59,092 nucleotides of DNA from Metabacillus bambusae (GCF_017497975.1 NZ_JAGDEL010000031.1:1-59092), one strand, 5' to 3'; numbered from the stretch's first letter, positions 47,774 through 58,970 are shown. Notes: generated by a model from the sequence alone, not told the origin. Translations and numbers: made by a program.

Positions 47774-48649
47774 ATGGATTATTTGATAAAGGCATTAGCA
47801 TATAATGACCAAGTAAGAGCTTATGCGGCAAGGACAACTGAGACAATCTCTGAGGCTCAAAAAAGACATCAAACATGGCCAACTGCATCTGCTGCCTTAG
47901 GACGAGCTATGACGGCAGGGGTTATGATGGGTTCAATGTTAAAAGGGAACGCTAAGCTTACCATTAAAGTTGAGGGCGGCGGACCAATAGGGGTAATTTT
48001 AGTAGATAGTAACTCTAAAGGAGAGGTACGTGGATATGTAACGAACCCTCAAACTCATTTTGAGTTAAATAATAAAGGAAAGCTTGACGTTGCTAGAGCT
48101 GTAGGTACAGAGGGAAATCTAACAATTGTAAAGGATCTCGGCCTAAAGGATCATTTCTCTGGACAAGTACCAATTGTATCAGGAGAGCTTGGTGAGGATT
48201 TCACTTATTATTTGGTTACATCTGAACAAATTCCATCATCAGTTGGAGTTGGAGTCCTAGTAAATCCTGATAATACAATTTTAGCTTCAGGTGGATTTAT
48301 CATTCAGCTACTACCTGGGACAGATGACGAAACAATTACAAAAATAGAAGAAAGGCTTAGCAAAATTGATCCTATTTCAAAGTTAATACAACGCGGGCTA
48401 ACTCCAGAAGAAATTTTAGAAGAGGTTCTTGGACAAAGCAATGTCAAAATTTTAGAAAAGCAACCAGTAAAATTTAAGTGTCAGTGTTCTAAGGAACGTA
48501 TTGAGAATGCCATTGTAAGTTTAGGTGAGGAAGAAATACAGTCCATGATTAATGAGGAAGGTAAAGCTGAGGCACAATGTCATTTTTGCAATGAGATCTA
48601 TAAGCTAACTAGAGAGGATCTAGAGGAACTAAAGAAAGAAGCGAAATAA
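47774..48649 (+). CDS. hslO: redox-regulated chaperone Hsp33
   Basis: 291-residue holdase activated by oxidation. The C-terminal zinc/redox switch is [11 protein letters not shown] (about 237-239) and CHFC (about 269-272), the four cysteines of the family. The N-terminal substrate-binding domain has the [20 protein letters not shown] segment. AGGGAG precedes the ATG at a somewhat long spacing. yacD follows 31 bases later. Confidence 0.96.
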   Translation: MDYLIKALAYNDQVRAYAARTTETISEAQKRHQTWPTASAALGRAMTAGVMMGSMLKGNAKLTIKVEGGGPIGVILVDSNSKGEVRGYVTNPQTHFELNNKGKLDVARAVGTEGNLTIVKDLGLKDHFSGQVPIVSGELGEDFTYYLVTSEQIPSSVGVGVLVNPDNTILASGGFIIQLLPGTDDETITKIEERLSKIDPISKLIQRGLTPEEILEEVLGQSNVKILEKQPVKFKCQCSKERIENAIVSLGEEEIQSMINEEGKAEAQCHFCNEIYKLTREDLEELKKEAK

Positions 48650-48680
48650 ATGATCTGGTGAATTACTAGGAGTGGAGAAA

Positions 48681-49556
48681 TTGAACGGAAAAACGTTATG
48701 GAGTATTATCTTTTGTTTGGTTATCATAAATTGCTTTACAGTTGGCTACTTTCTATCGAAGGAAAGGAATGTTATTCCTGTTTCGAGTAATGACCAGACA
48801 AGTGAAACAATTGCTACTATTGGGGAAACCTCCATTACAAGAGAACAATGGATGGCAGAGCTTGAGTCTCGTTTTGGGAAGGATACATTAAAGGAATTAA
48901 TTAATAATCGAGTAGTGGAAGAGCTAGCAGATAAATATAAAATTACCGTTTCTGATGAGGTAATTGAACGAGAGTTAGCTGTCTATAAATCAATGTATAA
49001 TTCCTTGGACGAAGGCACTTGGAGAGATCAGATACGGTATAGCATCTTGTTAGAGGAGATCCTTACTAGAGATGTATCTATTCCTGAAAAGGAAATGAAG
49101 GCTTTTTATGAAACGAATAAAGATTTATATAATATAGATGAATCCTATCATTTATCACATATAATTGTGAAAACAGAAAATGAAGCAGACTTAATCGTTG
49201 AGGAGCTTAATGGTGGTTCTAGCTTTGAAGCGCTAGCCCTGGAAAAATCACTTGATGAATTTACTGCTAATTCAGGTGGTGATATTGGATTTGTTTCGAA
49301 CGATAATGAGTTTATTTCTAGTGAGTACCTCGAAATAGCGCCTAAGTTAAGTGAAGGAGAATGGAGCGAACCATTCGAGGTCGAAACAGGATATGCAGTT
49401 ATTTTACTTCATGAAAGGCTTGAAGGGAAATCCTACAGCTATGAGGATGTAAAGGGACAAATCCGGAGACAAATTGCTCTAGAGCAGATGGATGGTTCTG
49501 TGACAGTTGAACCATTGTGGGAAGAATTGAATGTTACTTGGTTTTATGGAAAGTAA
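48681..49556 (+). CDS. yacD: YacD, PrsA-like peptidyl-prolyl isomerase
   Basis: 291-residue exported protein. One hydrophobic N-terminal anchor (about 5-25, LWSIIFCLVIINCFTVGYFL) is followed by a SurA/PrsA-type N-region and a parvulin domain (about 145-240, YHLSHIIVKTENEAD ... GGDIGFV). There is no lipobox cysteine at the end of the anchor, so it is likely membrane-tethered and not a lipoprotein. TTG 48681 behind AGGAGTGGA is preferred over GTG 48672, which lies in that site. It may help fold exported proteins. Confidence 0.9.
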   Translation: MNGKTLWSIIFCLVIINCFTVGYFLSKERNVIPVSSNDQTSETIATIGETSITREQWMAELESRFGKDTLKELINNRVVEELADKYKITVSDEVIERELAVYKSMYNSLDEGTWRDQIRYSILLEEILTRDVSIPEKEMKAFYETNKDLYNIDESYHLSHIIVKTENEADLIVEELNGGSSFEALALEKSLDEFTANSGGDIGFVSNDNEFISSEYLEIAPKLSEGEWSEPFEVETGYAVILLHERLEGKSYSYEDVKGQIRRQIALEQMDGSVTVEPLWEELNVTWFYGK

Positions 49557-49590
49557 GTAGCAAAAAATAGTTCAAATAGCATAAAAGGTT

Positions 49591-49619
49591 TTGACAATTA
49601 TGAAAATAATTGTTATATT
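49591..49619 (+). promoter_or_regulatory. sigma-A promoter of cysK
   Basis: TTGACA (49591-49596), 17 bases, TATATT (49614-49619). Confidence 0.8.
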
Positions 49620-49663
49620 ACATATAAATCCAATAAATTTACTCGGGATAGAGGAGGAAGAAT

Positions 49664-50587
49664 ATGGCACGCGTAGCAAATTCTATACATGAATTAATCG
49701 GGGAAACACCAATTGTAAAGTTAAATAGACTTGTAGATGATAATAGTGCTGATGTTTACTTAAAGCTTGAATTTATGAATCCAGGTAGTAGTGTCAAAGA
49801 TCGTATTGCTCTTGCTATGATTGAAGCTGCTGAGAAAAGCGGTGATTTAAAAGATGGAGATACAATCATTGAGCCAACTAGTGGAAACACTGGTATTGGA
49901 CTTGCGATGGTAGCAGCTGCTAAAGGTCTAAAAGCTATTATCGTTATGCCTGACACAATGAGTATGGAGCGTAGAAACTTGTTGCGTGCTTATGGAGCTG
50001 AACTTGTTCTAACTCCAGGTTCTGAAGGTATATCAGGATCGATTCGCAAAGCAGAAGAGCTATCAAAAAAGTACGGCTACTTTATGCCTCAACAATTCAA
50101 AAATGAAGCAAATCCTGAAATTCACCGCTTAACAACAGGTAAGGAAGTTGTGTCACAAATGGGTGAGCAATTAGATGCCTTCATCTCTGGAATTGGTACA
50201 GGTGGAACAATTACAGGAGTAGGCTCAGTCCTTAAAGAGAACTATCCATCAATAAAAATTTATGGATTAGAACCTGCAGATTCTGCAATCCTTTCGGGTG
50301 GAAAACCAGGTCCGCATAAAATCCAAGGTATCGGTACAGGATTTGTTCCAGATACTTTAAATACAAATATTTATGATGAAGTTATTACTGTTAAAAATGA
50401 AGAAGCGTTTGAAACAGCTAGAAGAGCAGCTAAAGAAGAAGGAATTCTAGGTGGGATTTCATCAGGTGCGGCAATTTTCGCTGCGTTAAAGGTAGCAAAA
50501 GAGCTTGGAAAAGGTAAGAAGGTTCTTGCAGTGCTTCCTAGTAATGGAGAGCGTTACTTAAGTACTCCATTATACCAATTCGATTAA
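49664..50587 (+). CDS. cysK: cysteine synthase CysK
   Basis: O-acetylserine (thiol)-lyase that makes cysteine with PLP. 307 residues. The PLP lysine is Lys45 in GSSVKDR, the phosphate loop GTGGT is near 177-181, and the substrate loop PTSGNTG is near 69-75. GAGGAGG precedes the ATG and a sigma-A promoter lies upstream. In B. subtilis CysK also works with the CymR repressor. A terminator and a MITE separate it from the folate operon. Confidence 0.97.
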   Translation: MARVANSIHELIGETPIVKLNRLVDDNSADVYLKLEFMNPGSSVKDRIALAMIEAAEKSGDLKDGDTIIEPTSGNTGIGLAMVAAAKGLKAIIVMPDTMSMERRNLLRAYGAELVLTPGSEGISGSIRKAEELSKKYGYFMPQQFKNEANPEIHRLTTGKEVVSQMGEQLDAFISGIGTGGTITGVGSVLKENYPSIKIYGLEPADSAILSGGKPGPHKIQGIGTGFVPDTLNTNIYDEVITVKNEEAFETARRAAKEEGILGGISSGAAIFAALKVAKELGKGKKVLAVLPSNGERYLSTPLYQFD

Positions 50588-50617
50588 TATCGGTTTAATA
50601 CCCGTAAAATAGCTTGG

Positions 50618-50655
50618 AAAGAGGTTTGACTAAAAAGGTCAACCTCTTTTCTTTA
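50618..50655 (+). terminator. terminator after cysK
   Basis: AAAGAGGTT(T)GAC (50618-50630) pairs with GTCAACCTCTTT (50638-50649), then T-rich sequence. Confidence 0.85.
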
Positions 50656-50711
50656 TATCATTATATGCATTAAGGATTGCAGCATACTAAAAGCACTAGG
50701 TCTTACTTTTT

Positions 50712-50894
50712 GGCTCTGTTAAAGCTCACTGTTGATATTGGCACTTTGTTGAATTGTTGCGGATATGTGAGACTCCTGTGGGAGAGCGAGTCCAAGGGAG
50801 ACTCACGCAGGTGCAAAGCACCGAGGAGGCCCCCAGACCATCCGCAGAAAGCGAACGCCTACAGCGGAAATCAACAACCAAATTTAACAGAGCC
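50712..50894 (+). mobile_element. MITE-like element with perfect ends and 8-bp target duplication
   Basis: 183-bp element with perfect 12-bp terminal inverted repeats GGCTCTGTTAAA / TTTAACAGAGCC. The pairing continues inward as TTGAT / ATCAA. It is flanked by exact direct repeats TACTTTTT (50704-50711, 50895-50902). It has no coding capacity and is related to 18067-18206. Open frames inside it are not genes. Confidence 0.9.
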
Positions 50895-50983
50895 TACTTT
50901 TTAAATAAAATAATAAAATCATTATGGTTTCTCCCGCACATTTATGTAAAATGTAAGTAAGAGTTTTAAAGGAGAGATTTGTC

Positions 50984-52402
50984 ATGCAGCAACGAAGGGC
51001 ATCTTTAAGCATAAGTTTTGATTATAAGGGCAACTTTTTTGACCAATATAAGTATTTAACAAGAGATGAAGATCAGCATGCATTTTTGGAAAGCGGTCGA
51101 GGTGGTAGATACAGCATTGCTGGTATAAGACCGATTGCTACTGTAAAGGGTAAAAACCATCAACTTTTCATCACCGATAAACAAGGTATGAATGTTTTAG
51201 AAGGGGAGCCACTTGATCTTTTTCATAATTGGTTTCGTCAATTTCAAACTGTAACAGATCCAAGCTTACCAGATTTTCAAGGTGGAGCGATTGGCTTTAT
51301 GAGTTATGACTGTGTTAGGTATTTTGAAAAGCTACCTAGTGTGGCAATTGACGATTTAGAAACGCCTGATCTGTATTTTTTGCTTTTTGATGATGTCGCT
51401 GTTTTTGACCATCACACATCCAAGCTTTGGTTAATAACACATTATTACGATAAGCAGGAAGAACAGACTGCACGAGCAAAGTTGCAAAAGATGAAGGAAA
51501 ATTGGACCAATGAGCCGAATATACACGAACATGTAAATGAAGTGCACAGAGCAGCTACTAAAGATCCAATTACCTTCACTAAAGCCTCATTCATGAAAGC
51601 AGTTGAAAAAATTAAACAATATATTTCTCAAGGCGATGTGTTTCAAGTGAATTTGTCTATTAGACAGCACTTTCAATTAGAAGATAATCATCCACTCGAG
51701 ATCTATGAAGTATTACGAAAGCTTAATCCTTCTCCTTATATGGGATATTTGCATTTTCCCGAGTTTCAAATTGTGAGTGGATCACCTGAGCTATTGGTGA
51801 AAAAACAAGGTAGCTCCGTAAGTACCCGGCCAATTGCTGGGACAAGGTCTAGAGGCAAGAATGAAGAAGAGGATACGAGACTTGCAAATGAATTAATTGA
51901 AAATGAGAAGGAAAGAGCCGAGCATGTCATGCTTGTTGATTTAGAGAGAAATGACTTAGGAAGAGTTTGTGAGTATGGATCTGTCCATGTTGATGAATTT
52001 ATGGTTATTGAGAAGTATTCACATGTAATGCATATCGTTTCAAATGTAAAAGGGAATTTAAAAAAAGAAGCAAATTATGCAGATGTTATCAAAGCGACCT
52101 TTCCTGGTGGTACAATAACAGGAGCACCTAAAGTGAGAACCATGGAAATAATCGAGGAGCTAGAGCCTACAAGGCGAGGGATTTATACTGGTTCCATAGG
52201 TTGGATTGGCTTTGATGAAAACATGGAGCTAAATATCGTCATTCGTACGTTACTGGCTAAAGATGGTTATGGGTATGTACAATCTGGAGCAGGTATTGTT
52301 ATTGATTCCAATCCAGAGTATGAATATAAAGAGTCTTTAAAAAAGGCAAGAGCTATGATTAAGGCAATTGAGTTGAGTAAAGAAGAGAAAATATTAGGCT
52401 GA
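50984..52402 (+). CDS. pabB: aminodeoxychorismate synthase component I
   Basis: First gene of the folate operon. With PabA it turns chorismate and glutamine into 4-amino-4-deoxychorismate. 472 residues. The C-terminal chorismate-binding domain has [32 protein letters not shown] and [22 protein letters not shown] precedes the ATG. pabA follows with almost no gap. Confidence 0.96.
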   Translation: MQQRRASLSISFDYKGNFFDQYKYLTRDEDQHAFLESGRGGRYSIAGIRPIATVKGKNHQLFITDKQGMNVLEGEPLDLFHNWFRQFQTVTDPSLPDFQGGAIGFMSYDCVRYFEKLPSVAIDDLETPDLYFLLFDDVAVFDHHTSKLWLITHYYDKQEEQTARAKLQKMKENWTNEPNIHEHVNEVHRAATKDPITFTKASFMKAVEKIKQYISQGDVFQVNLSIRQHFQLEDNHPLEIYEVLRKLNPSPYMGYLHFPEFQIVSGSPELLVKKQGSSVSTRPIAGTRSRGKNEEEDTRLANELIENEKERAEHVMLVDLERNDLGRVCEYGSVHVDEFMVIEKYSHVMHIVSNVKGNLKKEANYADVIKATFPGGTITGAPKVRTMEIIEELEPTRRGIYTGSIGWIGFDENMELNIVIRTLLAKDGYGYVQSGAGIVIDSNPEYEYKESLKKARAMIKAIELSKEEKILG

Positions 52403-52412
52403 GGTGAGTATA

Positions 52413-53000
52413 GTGATTTTAATGATTGATAATTATGATTCTTTTACGTTTAATTTAGTGCAATATTTGGGTGAGCTTGGAGAAGAGTTGGTTGTAAAGC
52501 GTAACGACGAAATCACCATTTCGGAAATTGAAGAGCTAAATCCGCAATTTCTTATGATTTCTCCAGGACCATGTAGTCCAAATGAAGCAGGAATTAGCAT
52601 GGAAGCAATTGAGTATTTTGCTGGAAAAATTCCTATATTTGGTGTGTGTCTCGGACATCAGTCCATTGCTCAAGTATTTGGTGGGGACGTTGTGCGTGCA
52701 GAACGACTAATGCATGGAAAAACATCAGAGATAAACCACAATGGAGAAACATTATTCAAGGATATGGACAATCCATTTACAGCAACTCGCTATCACTCGT
52801 TAATTGTGAAGAATGAGACCTTGCCGGATTGCTTAGAGGTAACAGCTTGGACAGATGAAAATGAAATTATGGCGATCCGTCATAAAACATTGCCTATCGA
52901 AGGTGTTCAATTTCATCCTGAATCAATTATGACGTCATTTGGTAAAGATTTATTAAAGAACTTTATCAATCAATATAAATTAGTAGAAAAGAGTTCGTAA
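52413..53000 (+). CDS. pabA: aminodeoxychorismate/anthranilate synthase glutaminase
   Basis: Glutamine amidotransferase subunit shared, in Bacillus, by folate and tryptophan synthesis. 195 residues. The catalytic Cys is in GVCLGHQS (about 77-84), with the His/Glu pair in VQFHPESI (about 168-175) and the N-terminal [19 protein letters not shown] 52413 follows GAGGTGAG; a GTG at 52404 lies in that site. pabC begins one base after its stop. Confidence 0.96.
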   Translation: MILMIDNYDSFTFNLVQYLGELGEELVVKRNDEITISEIEELNPQFLMISPGPCSPNEAGISMEAIEYFAGKIPIFGVCLGHQSIAQVFGGDVVRAERLMHGKTSEINHNGETLFKDMDNPFTATRYHSLIVKNETLPDCLEVTAWTDENEIMAIRHKTLPIEGVQFHPESIMTSFGKDLLKNFINQYKLVEKSS

Positions 53001-53001
53001 C

Positions 53002-53862
53002 GTGTATATATATTACAACTCACAGTTTATTAAAGATACTGAAGCCACGATTTCTCCATTCGATCATGGCTTTCTTTATGGCTTAGGAGCCTTTGAAACC
53101 TTCAGGATGTACAAAGGTTTCCCTTTTCTTCTTAATGACCATTTAACTAGACTGCAACATGCCTTGGATGAGTTAGAAATCTCTTATAGGGTTGACGCTG
53201 AGTATGTGTATGAAATGCTTCAGCAACTGCTCCGGTTAAATCATCTAGAGGAAGAGGATGTTACTGTCCGTTTAAATATTTCTGCAGGAAATGGCGAGGT
53301 AGGTAAGCTTTTGCAACCGTATAATCATCCAACTGTTCTTTGTTTCTTACGTAAGGCACCCCCGATTCAGAATGCAGAAAAAAATACTGCTATTTTACAG
53401 CTGCGTAGAAATACACCTGAAGGGACACAAAGATTAAAATCCCATCACTATTTAAATAATATATTGGGAAAGCGTGAATTACGAGAATCTCCTGATATGG
53501 AAGGGATTTTTTTAACTGAGCAAGGGTATGTTGCAGAAGGGATTGTTTCAAATATTTTTTGGGTGAAGGAAGATATTGTGTACACCCCTTCTATAGAAAC
53601 AGGTATATTAAACGGTATTACTAGACAATTTGTCATTAAATGCTTAAATAAGCTTGGGATTCCGATTCGCGAAGGTTTTTACTCGAAAAGAGAATTATTA
53701 GATGCAACCGAAGTGATGATCACAAATTCCTCCCAAGAGGTTGTTCCAGTAAAGAAAGTGGATGAATATGTTTTCGAGGGCTATAATGGAATAATTGTAC
53801 AGAAGATCAGTGAGTTATATTGTCATTATCGGTCGAAACTATTAAGTATAGATCAGTTATAA
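53002..53862 (+). CDS. pabC: 4-amino-4-deoxychorismate lyase
   Basis: PLP fold-type IV enzyme that releases p-aminobenzoate and pyruvate. 286 residues. The PLP lysine is in KSHHYLNNILGKRE (about 145-158). The N-terminus has ISPFDHGFLYGLGAFET and the C-terminus VMITNSSQEVVPV. It starts at GTG 53002; only a weak purine-rich stretch precedes it, so coupling to pabA is likely. Confidence 0.94.
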   Translation: MYIYYNSQFIKDTEATISPFDHGFLYGLGAFETFRMYKGFPFLLNDHLTRLQHALDELEISYRVDAEYVYEMLQQLLRLNHLEEEDVTVRLNISAGNGEVGKLLQPYNHPTVLCFLRKAPPIQNAEKNTAILQLRRNTPEGTQRLKSHHYLNNILGKRELRESPDMEGIFLTEQGYVAEGIVSNIFWVKEDIVYTPSIETGILNGITRQFVIKCLNKLGIPIREGFYSKRELLDATEVMITNSSQEVVPVKKVDEYVFEGYNGIIVQKISELYCHYRSKLLSIDQL

Positions 53863-53877
53863 AGGACTGGATGAAAA

Positions 53878-54729
53878 ATGAAATTTGCAACGAAACAACA
53901 AACAATTCAATGTGGAAAATATACACTTGATTACAGTGGAAAAACTCAAATAATGGGGATTTTAAATACAACACCTGATTCCTTTTCTGATGGTGGTAAG
54001 TATGTCGATATAGATAAGGCTATTTTTCATGCTAAGCAAATGATTAAAAATGGTGCTGATATTATTGATATCGGGGGAGAATCAACAAGGCCTGGTTTTG
54101 ATCCAGTATCAGTTGAACAGGAAATAGAACGAACCATACCGGTAATTCGTATGCTGGCCAAGGAAATAGATGTACCGATCTCTATTGATACGTATAAAGC
54201 TGAGGTTGCTAAGCAAGCCATTGAAGCAGGTGCAACAATCATCAATGATATTTGGGGTGCAAAGGCAGATCCTGATATGGGTAATGTAGCTGCAACTTAT
54301 GATGTACCAATTATCCTTATGCATAACCGTAATAATCGTGACTATGATCAATTAATTCCAGATATGATTGTTGATTTAATGGAGTCCGTTAAACTTGTAA
54401 AGGATGCTGGAGTAAAGGATGAAAAAATCATTCTAGACCCGGGCGTAGGTTTTGCAAAAACGATGGAAGATAATTTACTGGTGATGAGACATTTAGATTC
54501 TTTTGTTCAGTTAGGTTATCCTGTATTATTAGGTACATCAAGAAAATCTTTTATCGGACATGTTTTAGATTTACCTCCAATTGAACGACTTGAAGGAACC
54601 GGAGCAACCATTTGCTTAGGAATTGAAAAAGGATGCCAAATTATACGAATTCATGATGTGTTAGAGATGTCAAGAATGGCTAAAATGATGGATGCAATGC
54701 TTGGAAAAGGGGGACAAGGTCATCGATAA
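53878..54729 (+). CDS. folP: dihydropteroate synthase
   Basis: Joins p-aminobenzoate to the pterin diphosphate, the sulfonamide target (sul). 283 residues. MGILNTTPDSFSDGG is at 26-40, with DIGGESTRPG near 62-71, NDIWG, and GTSRKSFIG near the C-terminal third. AAAGGA precedes the ATG. Its 3' end carries the strong AAGGGGG used by folB. Confidence 0.97.
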   Translation: MKFATKQQTIQCGKYTLDYSGKTQIMGILNTTPDSFSDGGKYVDIDKAIFHAKQMIKNGADIIDIGGESTRPGFDPVSVEQEIERTIPVIRMLAKEIDVPISIDTYKAEVAKQAIEAGATIINDIWGAKADPDMGNVAATYDVPIILMHNRNNRDYDQLIPDMIVDLMESVKLVKDAGVKDEKIILDPGVGFAKTMEDNLLVMRHLDSFVQLGYPVLLGTSRKSFIGHVLDLPPIERLEGTGATICLGIEKGCQIIRIHDVLEMSRMAKMMDAMLGKGGQGHR

Positions 54730-55084
54730 AATTCATGTAAATGGTATGGAGTTCTATGGGTATCATGGAGTTTTTAAGGAAGAGAATAAACTTGGTCAAA
54801 GATTTCGAGTTGATTTAACTGTAGAATTAGATTTGAAAAATGCAGGGGAATCAGACGATTTAGAGCATACTGTAAATTATGCATCACTCTATAATTGTTG
54901 TAAAAAAATTGTAGAGGGTAAACCATACAAGCTTGTGGAAGCAGTTGCTGAACAAATTGCCAAGGAAATATTCGCTGATTTTAACATTGTTCAATATTGT
55001 ACGGTAAAAATGATAAAACCTGATCCGCCGATACCAGGTCATTATAAAGAAGTAGCTGTTGAAATCAAAAGGGGTAGGACATGA
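54722..55084 (+). CDS. folB: dihydroneopterin aldolase
   Basis: Converts dihydroneopterin to hydroxymethyl-dihydropterin. About 120 residues with MEFYGYHGVFKEENKLGQRF and KPDPPIPGHYKEVAVEI. Homologues start MDKVYVEGMEF, and the aligned codon here is ATC at 54722, eight bases after AAGGGGG (54707-54713). Candidate ATG 54692 and TTG 54701 lie deep inside folP without ribosome sites. A non-canonical ATC start is therefore proposed; otherwise the protein would carry a 7-10 residue extension. Its stop overlaps the folK ATG. Confidence 0.9.
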   Translation: MDKIHVNGMEFYGYHGVFKEENKLGQRFRVDLTVELDLKNAGESDDLEHTVNYASLYNCCKKIVEGKPYKLVEAVAEQIAKEIFADFNIVQYCTVKMIKPDPPIPGHYKEVAVEIKRGRT

Positions 55085-55608
55085 AGATAGAAGCGTATGT
55101 TGCACTTGGATCAAATATGGGAAACCGTGAAGAATATTTAAAAATGGCCATTCGAAAGTTGCATCTTCACCCTTCGATACATGTAGAAGATATTTCCTCA
55201 ATTTATGAAACAGATCCAATTGGCTATACAGATCAAGATCAATTTTTAAATATGGTGATTAAGATAAACACTGATCTTTCAGCATTTGAACTATTAAATG
55301 TGTTGCAAGAAACCGAAATATTTCTTGATCGAAAACGTGAGGTAAAATGGGGTCCTCGAACATTAGACCTTGACATTTTGCTTTATAATCATGAAAATAT
55401 TGAAGCAGAGCATCTTATTGTTCCACACCCAAGAATGTATGAACGTGCCTTTGTTTTAATTCCATTGTTTGAACTAAACAAGAACATCTGCATTCCTACT
55501 ATAGAAGAACCACTTTCATCTATCATAGATCAATTACAAGATAAAGAAGGAGTACGAATATGGAAGCAGAAAAATGGGGTAGACGTATTCGCGCTTTTAG
55601 AAAGTTAA
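55081..55608 (+). CDS. folK: hydroxymethyl-dihydropterin pyrophosphokinase
   Basis: Adds diphosphate to hydroxymethyl-dihydropterin, the donor for FolP. 175 residues. The signature is WGPRTLDLDILLY (about 95-107), with ALGSNMGNREEYL at the N-terminus and PHPRMYERAFVLIPL. ATG 55081 overlaps the folB stop (ATGA). Its last 49 bases overlap yazB in another frame. Confidence 0.96.
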   Translation: MKIEAYVALGSNMGNREEYLKMAIRKLHLHPSIHVEDISSIYETDPIGYTDQDQFLNMVIKINTDLSAFELLNVLQETEIFLDRKREVKWGPRTLDLDILLYNHENIEAEHLIVPHPRMYERAFVLIPLFELNKNICIPTIEEPLSSIIDQLQDKEGVRIWKQKNGVDVFALLES

Positions 55609-55763
55609 AAGGCTTTACCCAAGAGAGTTTTGCGAAGGATCTTGGTGTTTCTGTTTCTGTTCTAGGTGAAATAGAAAGAGGCAATCGTGAACCCAACAAA
55701 AAATTTATTGAAGAAGTAGCTAAAGCTCTTAATGTATCAGTAGAAGAGCTAACTCCGAATTAA
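55560..55763 (+). CDS. yazB: YazB, XRE-family HTH protein
   Basis: 67-residue Cro/C1-type helix-turn-helix protein with almost nothing besides the HTH (RAFRKLKGFTQESFAKDL then GVSVSVLGEIERGNREP). Its target is unknown. It starts within folK behind AAGGAG (55547-55552), the standard arrangement in Bacillus folate operons. Confidence 0.93.
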   Translation: MEAEKWGRRIRAFRKLKGFTQESFAKDLGVSVSVLGEIERGNREPNKKFIEEVAKALNVSVEELTPN

Positions 55764-55790
55764 ACAACAAAAGGATAGGAGGGTAGAAGT

Positions 55791-56792
55791 ATGTTTAACA
55801 TTGGTGATATCGAATTGAAAAATAGAGTCGTATTAGCTCCAATGGCTGGTGTATGTAACGCAGCCTTCCGTCTAACGGTTAAAGAATTTGGTGCTGGCTT
55901 AGTTTGTGCAGAAATGGTTAGTGATAAAGCAATTTTATATAATAATGCAAAAACAATGGGTATGCTTTATATTGATGAGCGTGAAAAACCTTTAAGCCTA
56001 CAAATCTTTGGTGGCGAGAAAGAAACATTAGTAGAGGCAGCTAGATTTGTTGATAAAAATACAACGGCTGATATTATAGACATAAATATGGGGTGTCCAG
56101 TCCCGAAGATAACGAAATGTGATGCAGGTGCAAAATGGCTATTAGATCCGAATAAAATCTATGATATGGTTTCTGCTGTGGTGGAAGCTGTAGAGAAGCC
56201 AGTAACAGTAAAAATGCGCATGGGCTGGGATGATGAGCATATTTATGCTGTTAGAAATGCCCAAGCAGTTGAGCGAGCAGGCGGTAAGGCAGTAGCAGTA
56301 CATGGACGTACACGAGTACAAATGTATGAAGGAACTGCAAATTGGGATATCATTAAAGAGGTAAAGGAATCTGTAAATATTCCAGTTATTGGGAACGGTG
56401 ATGTCACGACACCGATGGACGCTAAGCGTATGCTTGACGAAACAGGTGTAGATGGTGTCATGATTGGTCGTGCTGCATTAGGAAACCCTTGGATGATTTA
56501 TCGTACAGTTAAGTATCTAGAAACTGGTGAATTAATGGATGAGCCAGGTGTACGCGAGAAAATGGAGATTTGCAAACTCCACCTAGACCGTTTAATAGCT
56601 CTTAAAAATGAGAATATAGCAGTCCGAGAAATGAGAAAGCATGCTGCTTGGTACATTAAAGGTATTAGAGGTAATGCGAAAGTAAGAAATGAAATTAATT
56701 TAATGAATACAAGAGACGAACTTGTTACACTATTAGATGAGTTTGTTTTAGAAATTGAAGCGAAACAAGAAAGTGCTAGTCAAGTTGGATAA
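55791..56792 (+). CDS. dusB: tRNA-dihydrouridine synthase DusB
   Basis: FMN-dependent reductase of uridine to dihydrouridine in tRNA. 333 residues. TIM barrel with LAPMAGVCNAAFR (FMN site), the catalytic Cys102 in INMGCPVPKI, VKMRMGWDD, and the GNGDV / GRAALGNPW phosphate-binding segments. A C-terminal helical tRNA-binding domain follows. AGGAGGG precedes the ATG. It ends the folate operon; two hairpins follow. Confidence 0.96.
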   Translation: MFNIGDIELKNRVVLAPMAGVCNAAFRLTVKEFGAGLVCAEMVSDKAILYNNAKTMGMLYIDEREKPLSLQIFGGEKETLVEAARFVDKNTTADIIDINMGCPVPKITKCDAGAKWLLDPNKIYDMVSAVVEAVEKPVTVKMRMGWDDEHIYAVRNAQAVERAGGKAVAVHGRTRVQMYEGTANWDIIKEVKESVNIPVIGNGDVTTPMDAKRMLDETGVDGVMIGRAALGNPWMIYRTVKYLETGELMDEPGVREKMEICKLHLDRLIALKNENIAVREMRKHAAWYIKGIRGNAKVRNEINLMNTRDELVTLLDEFVLEIEAKQESASQVG

Positions 56793-56801
56793 GTATTAGG
56801 C

Positions 56802-56836
56802 GAGATTCAGTGGGAAACCCCACTAAATGAATTCTC
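56802..56836 (+). terminator. hairpin after dusB
   Basis: GAGATTCA / TGAATTCTC arms enclosing a GTGGG / CCCAC stem. The tail is only slightly T-rich. Confidence 0.55.
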
Positions 56837-56864
56837 ACTTTATTGGTTAACGTTATGTTGTTTT

Positions 56865-56898
56865 ACTGCCAGTATCCCCTGGCAGTTTTCTGCTTTTT
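56865..56898 (+). terminator. terminator before lysS
   Basis: ACTGCCAG / CTGGCAGT hairpin, loop TATCCC, followed by a T-rich tail. It ends 30 bases before the lysS start, so lysS may be expressed by read-through. Confidence 0.75.
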
Positions 56899-56914
56899 AT
56901 TTAGTAAACAATAG

Positions 56915-58426
<1,512 letters not shown>

Positions 58427-58431
58427 AAAGG

Positions 58432-58460
58432 GCTCCTGCAAATTGCAGGAGTTTTTCCTT
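58432..58460 (+). terminator. terminator after lysS
   Basis: CTCCTGCA / TGCAGGAG with loop AAT, then a T run. Confidence 0.9.
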
Positions 58461-58462
58461 TG

Positions 58463-58805
58463 TCTAGGAAATTATAAAATTCTAGTACTGTGGATAAGCG
58501 CTAGGCATCCAGCTCCAGCGCAAAGCAGAAGCGAACTCCACACTCTTTATACGCTAAGTCAACATCGAACGCACGTGCTCTTCGTGTTTCCTTTGCCGCA
58601 CATTTACAAAAGTCCGATAAGTTTCGCTATTCATCAGATAACCCAATGATGTAAGTCTCGCTTTATCCCTTAAGACGAGCGGATGATTGATTGTTGTGGT
58701 TTTCTTCTCAGGCAGCGGATTGTCTTATGACTCGAAGAGCTAGGAGCCGCAACTAGATTTTGGGTGCTCATTTTTCTACGTAGCTAAATGTACGCTTACG
58801 CTTTT
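58463..58805 (+). repeat. mosaic repeat, copy B6 (leader + B + C + D modules), with DnaA box
   Basis: Starts with the AT-rich leader and a perfect DnaA box (58489-58497). Family B sequence follows (ACTCTTTATACGCTAAGTC, AACATCGAACGCACGTGC), then module C (TTTGCCGCAC; CCGATAAGTTTCGCTAT; CATCA/TGATG), then a further module with CTAGGAGCCGCAACTAGAT. It ends TACGCTTACGCTTTTG. It is the longest and most composite copy, next to the rRNA operon. Confidence 0.8.
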
Positions 58806-58917
58806 GTTTTTCTGAAACTTTTAAAAAAAAGCTTGCTAAAGGTTAAAGTAGGTGGTATATTTGAATACGTTGCTGCGAAACAGGCAACAAACTTTATAAA
58901 AAAATACAAAAAACTTC

Positions 58918-58950
58918 TTGACTTTAAGTTAAAGAATTTGGTATTATAAT
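58918..58950 (+). promoter_or_regulatory. rRNA operon promoter
   Basis: TTGACT (58918-58923) followed by TATTAT (58942-58947, spacer 18), overlapping a TATAAT (58945-58950, spacer 21). A/T-rich runs upstream resemble an UP element. Confidence 0.75.
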
Positions 58951-58970
58951 AAAGTTGCTATAAATGATGA

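Noticed and set aside
49596-49663. CymR operator before cysK
   Set aside because: The region is AT-rich but I could not match the CymR consensus with confidence.
50677-50960. Two overlapping short open frames between cysK and pabB
   Set aside because: They lie mostly inside the MITE at 50712-50894 and have no ribosome site; the same kind of frame appears by chance in the related element at 18067.
58443-58649. 68-codon open frame after lysS
   Set aside because: It covers the mosaic repeat and is not conserved as protein; the sequence is explained by the repeat modules.
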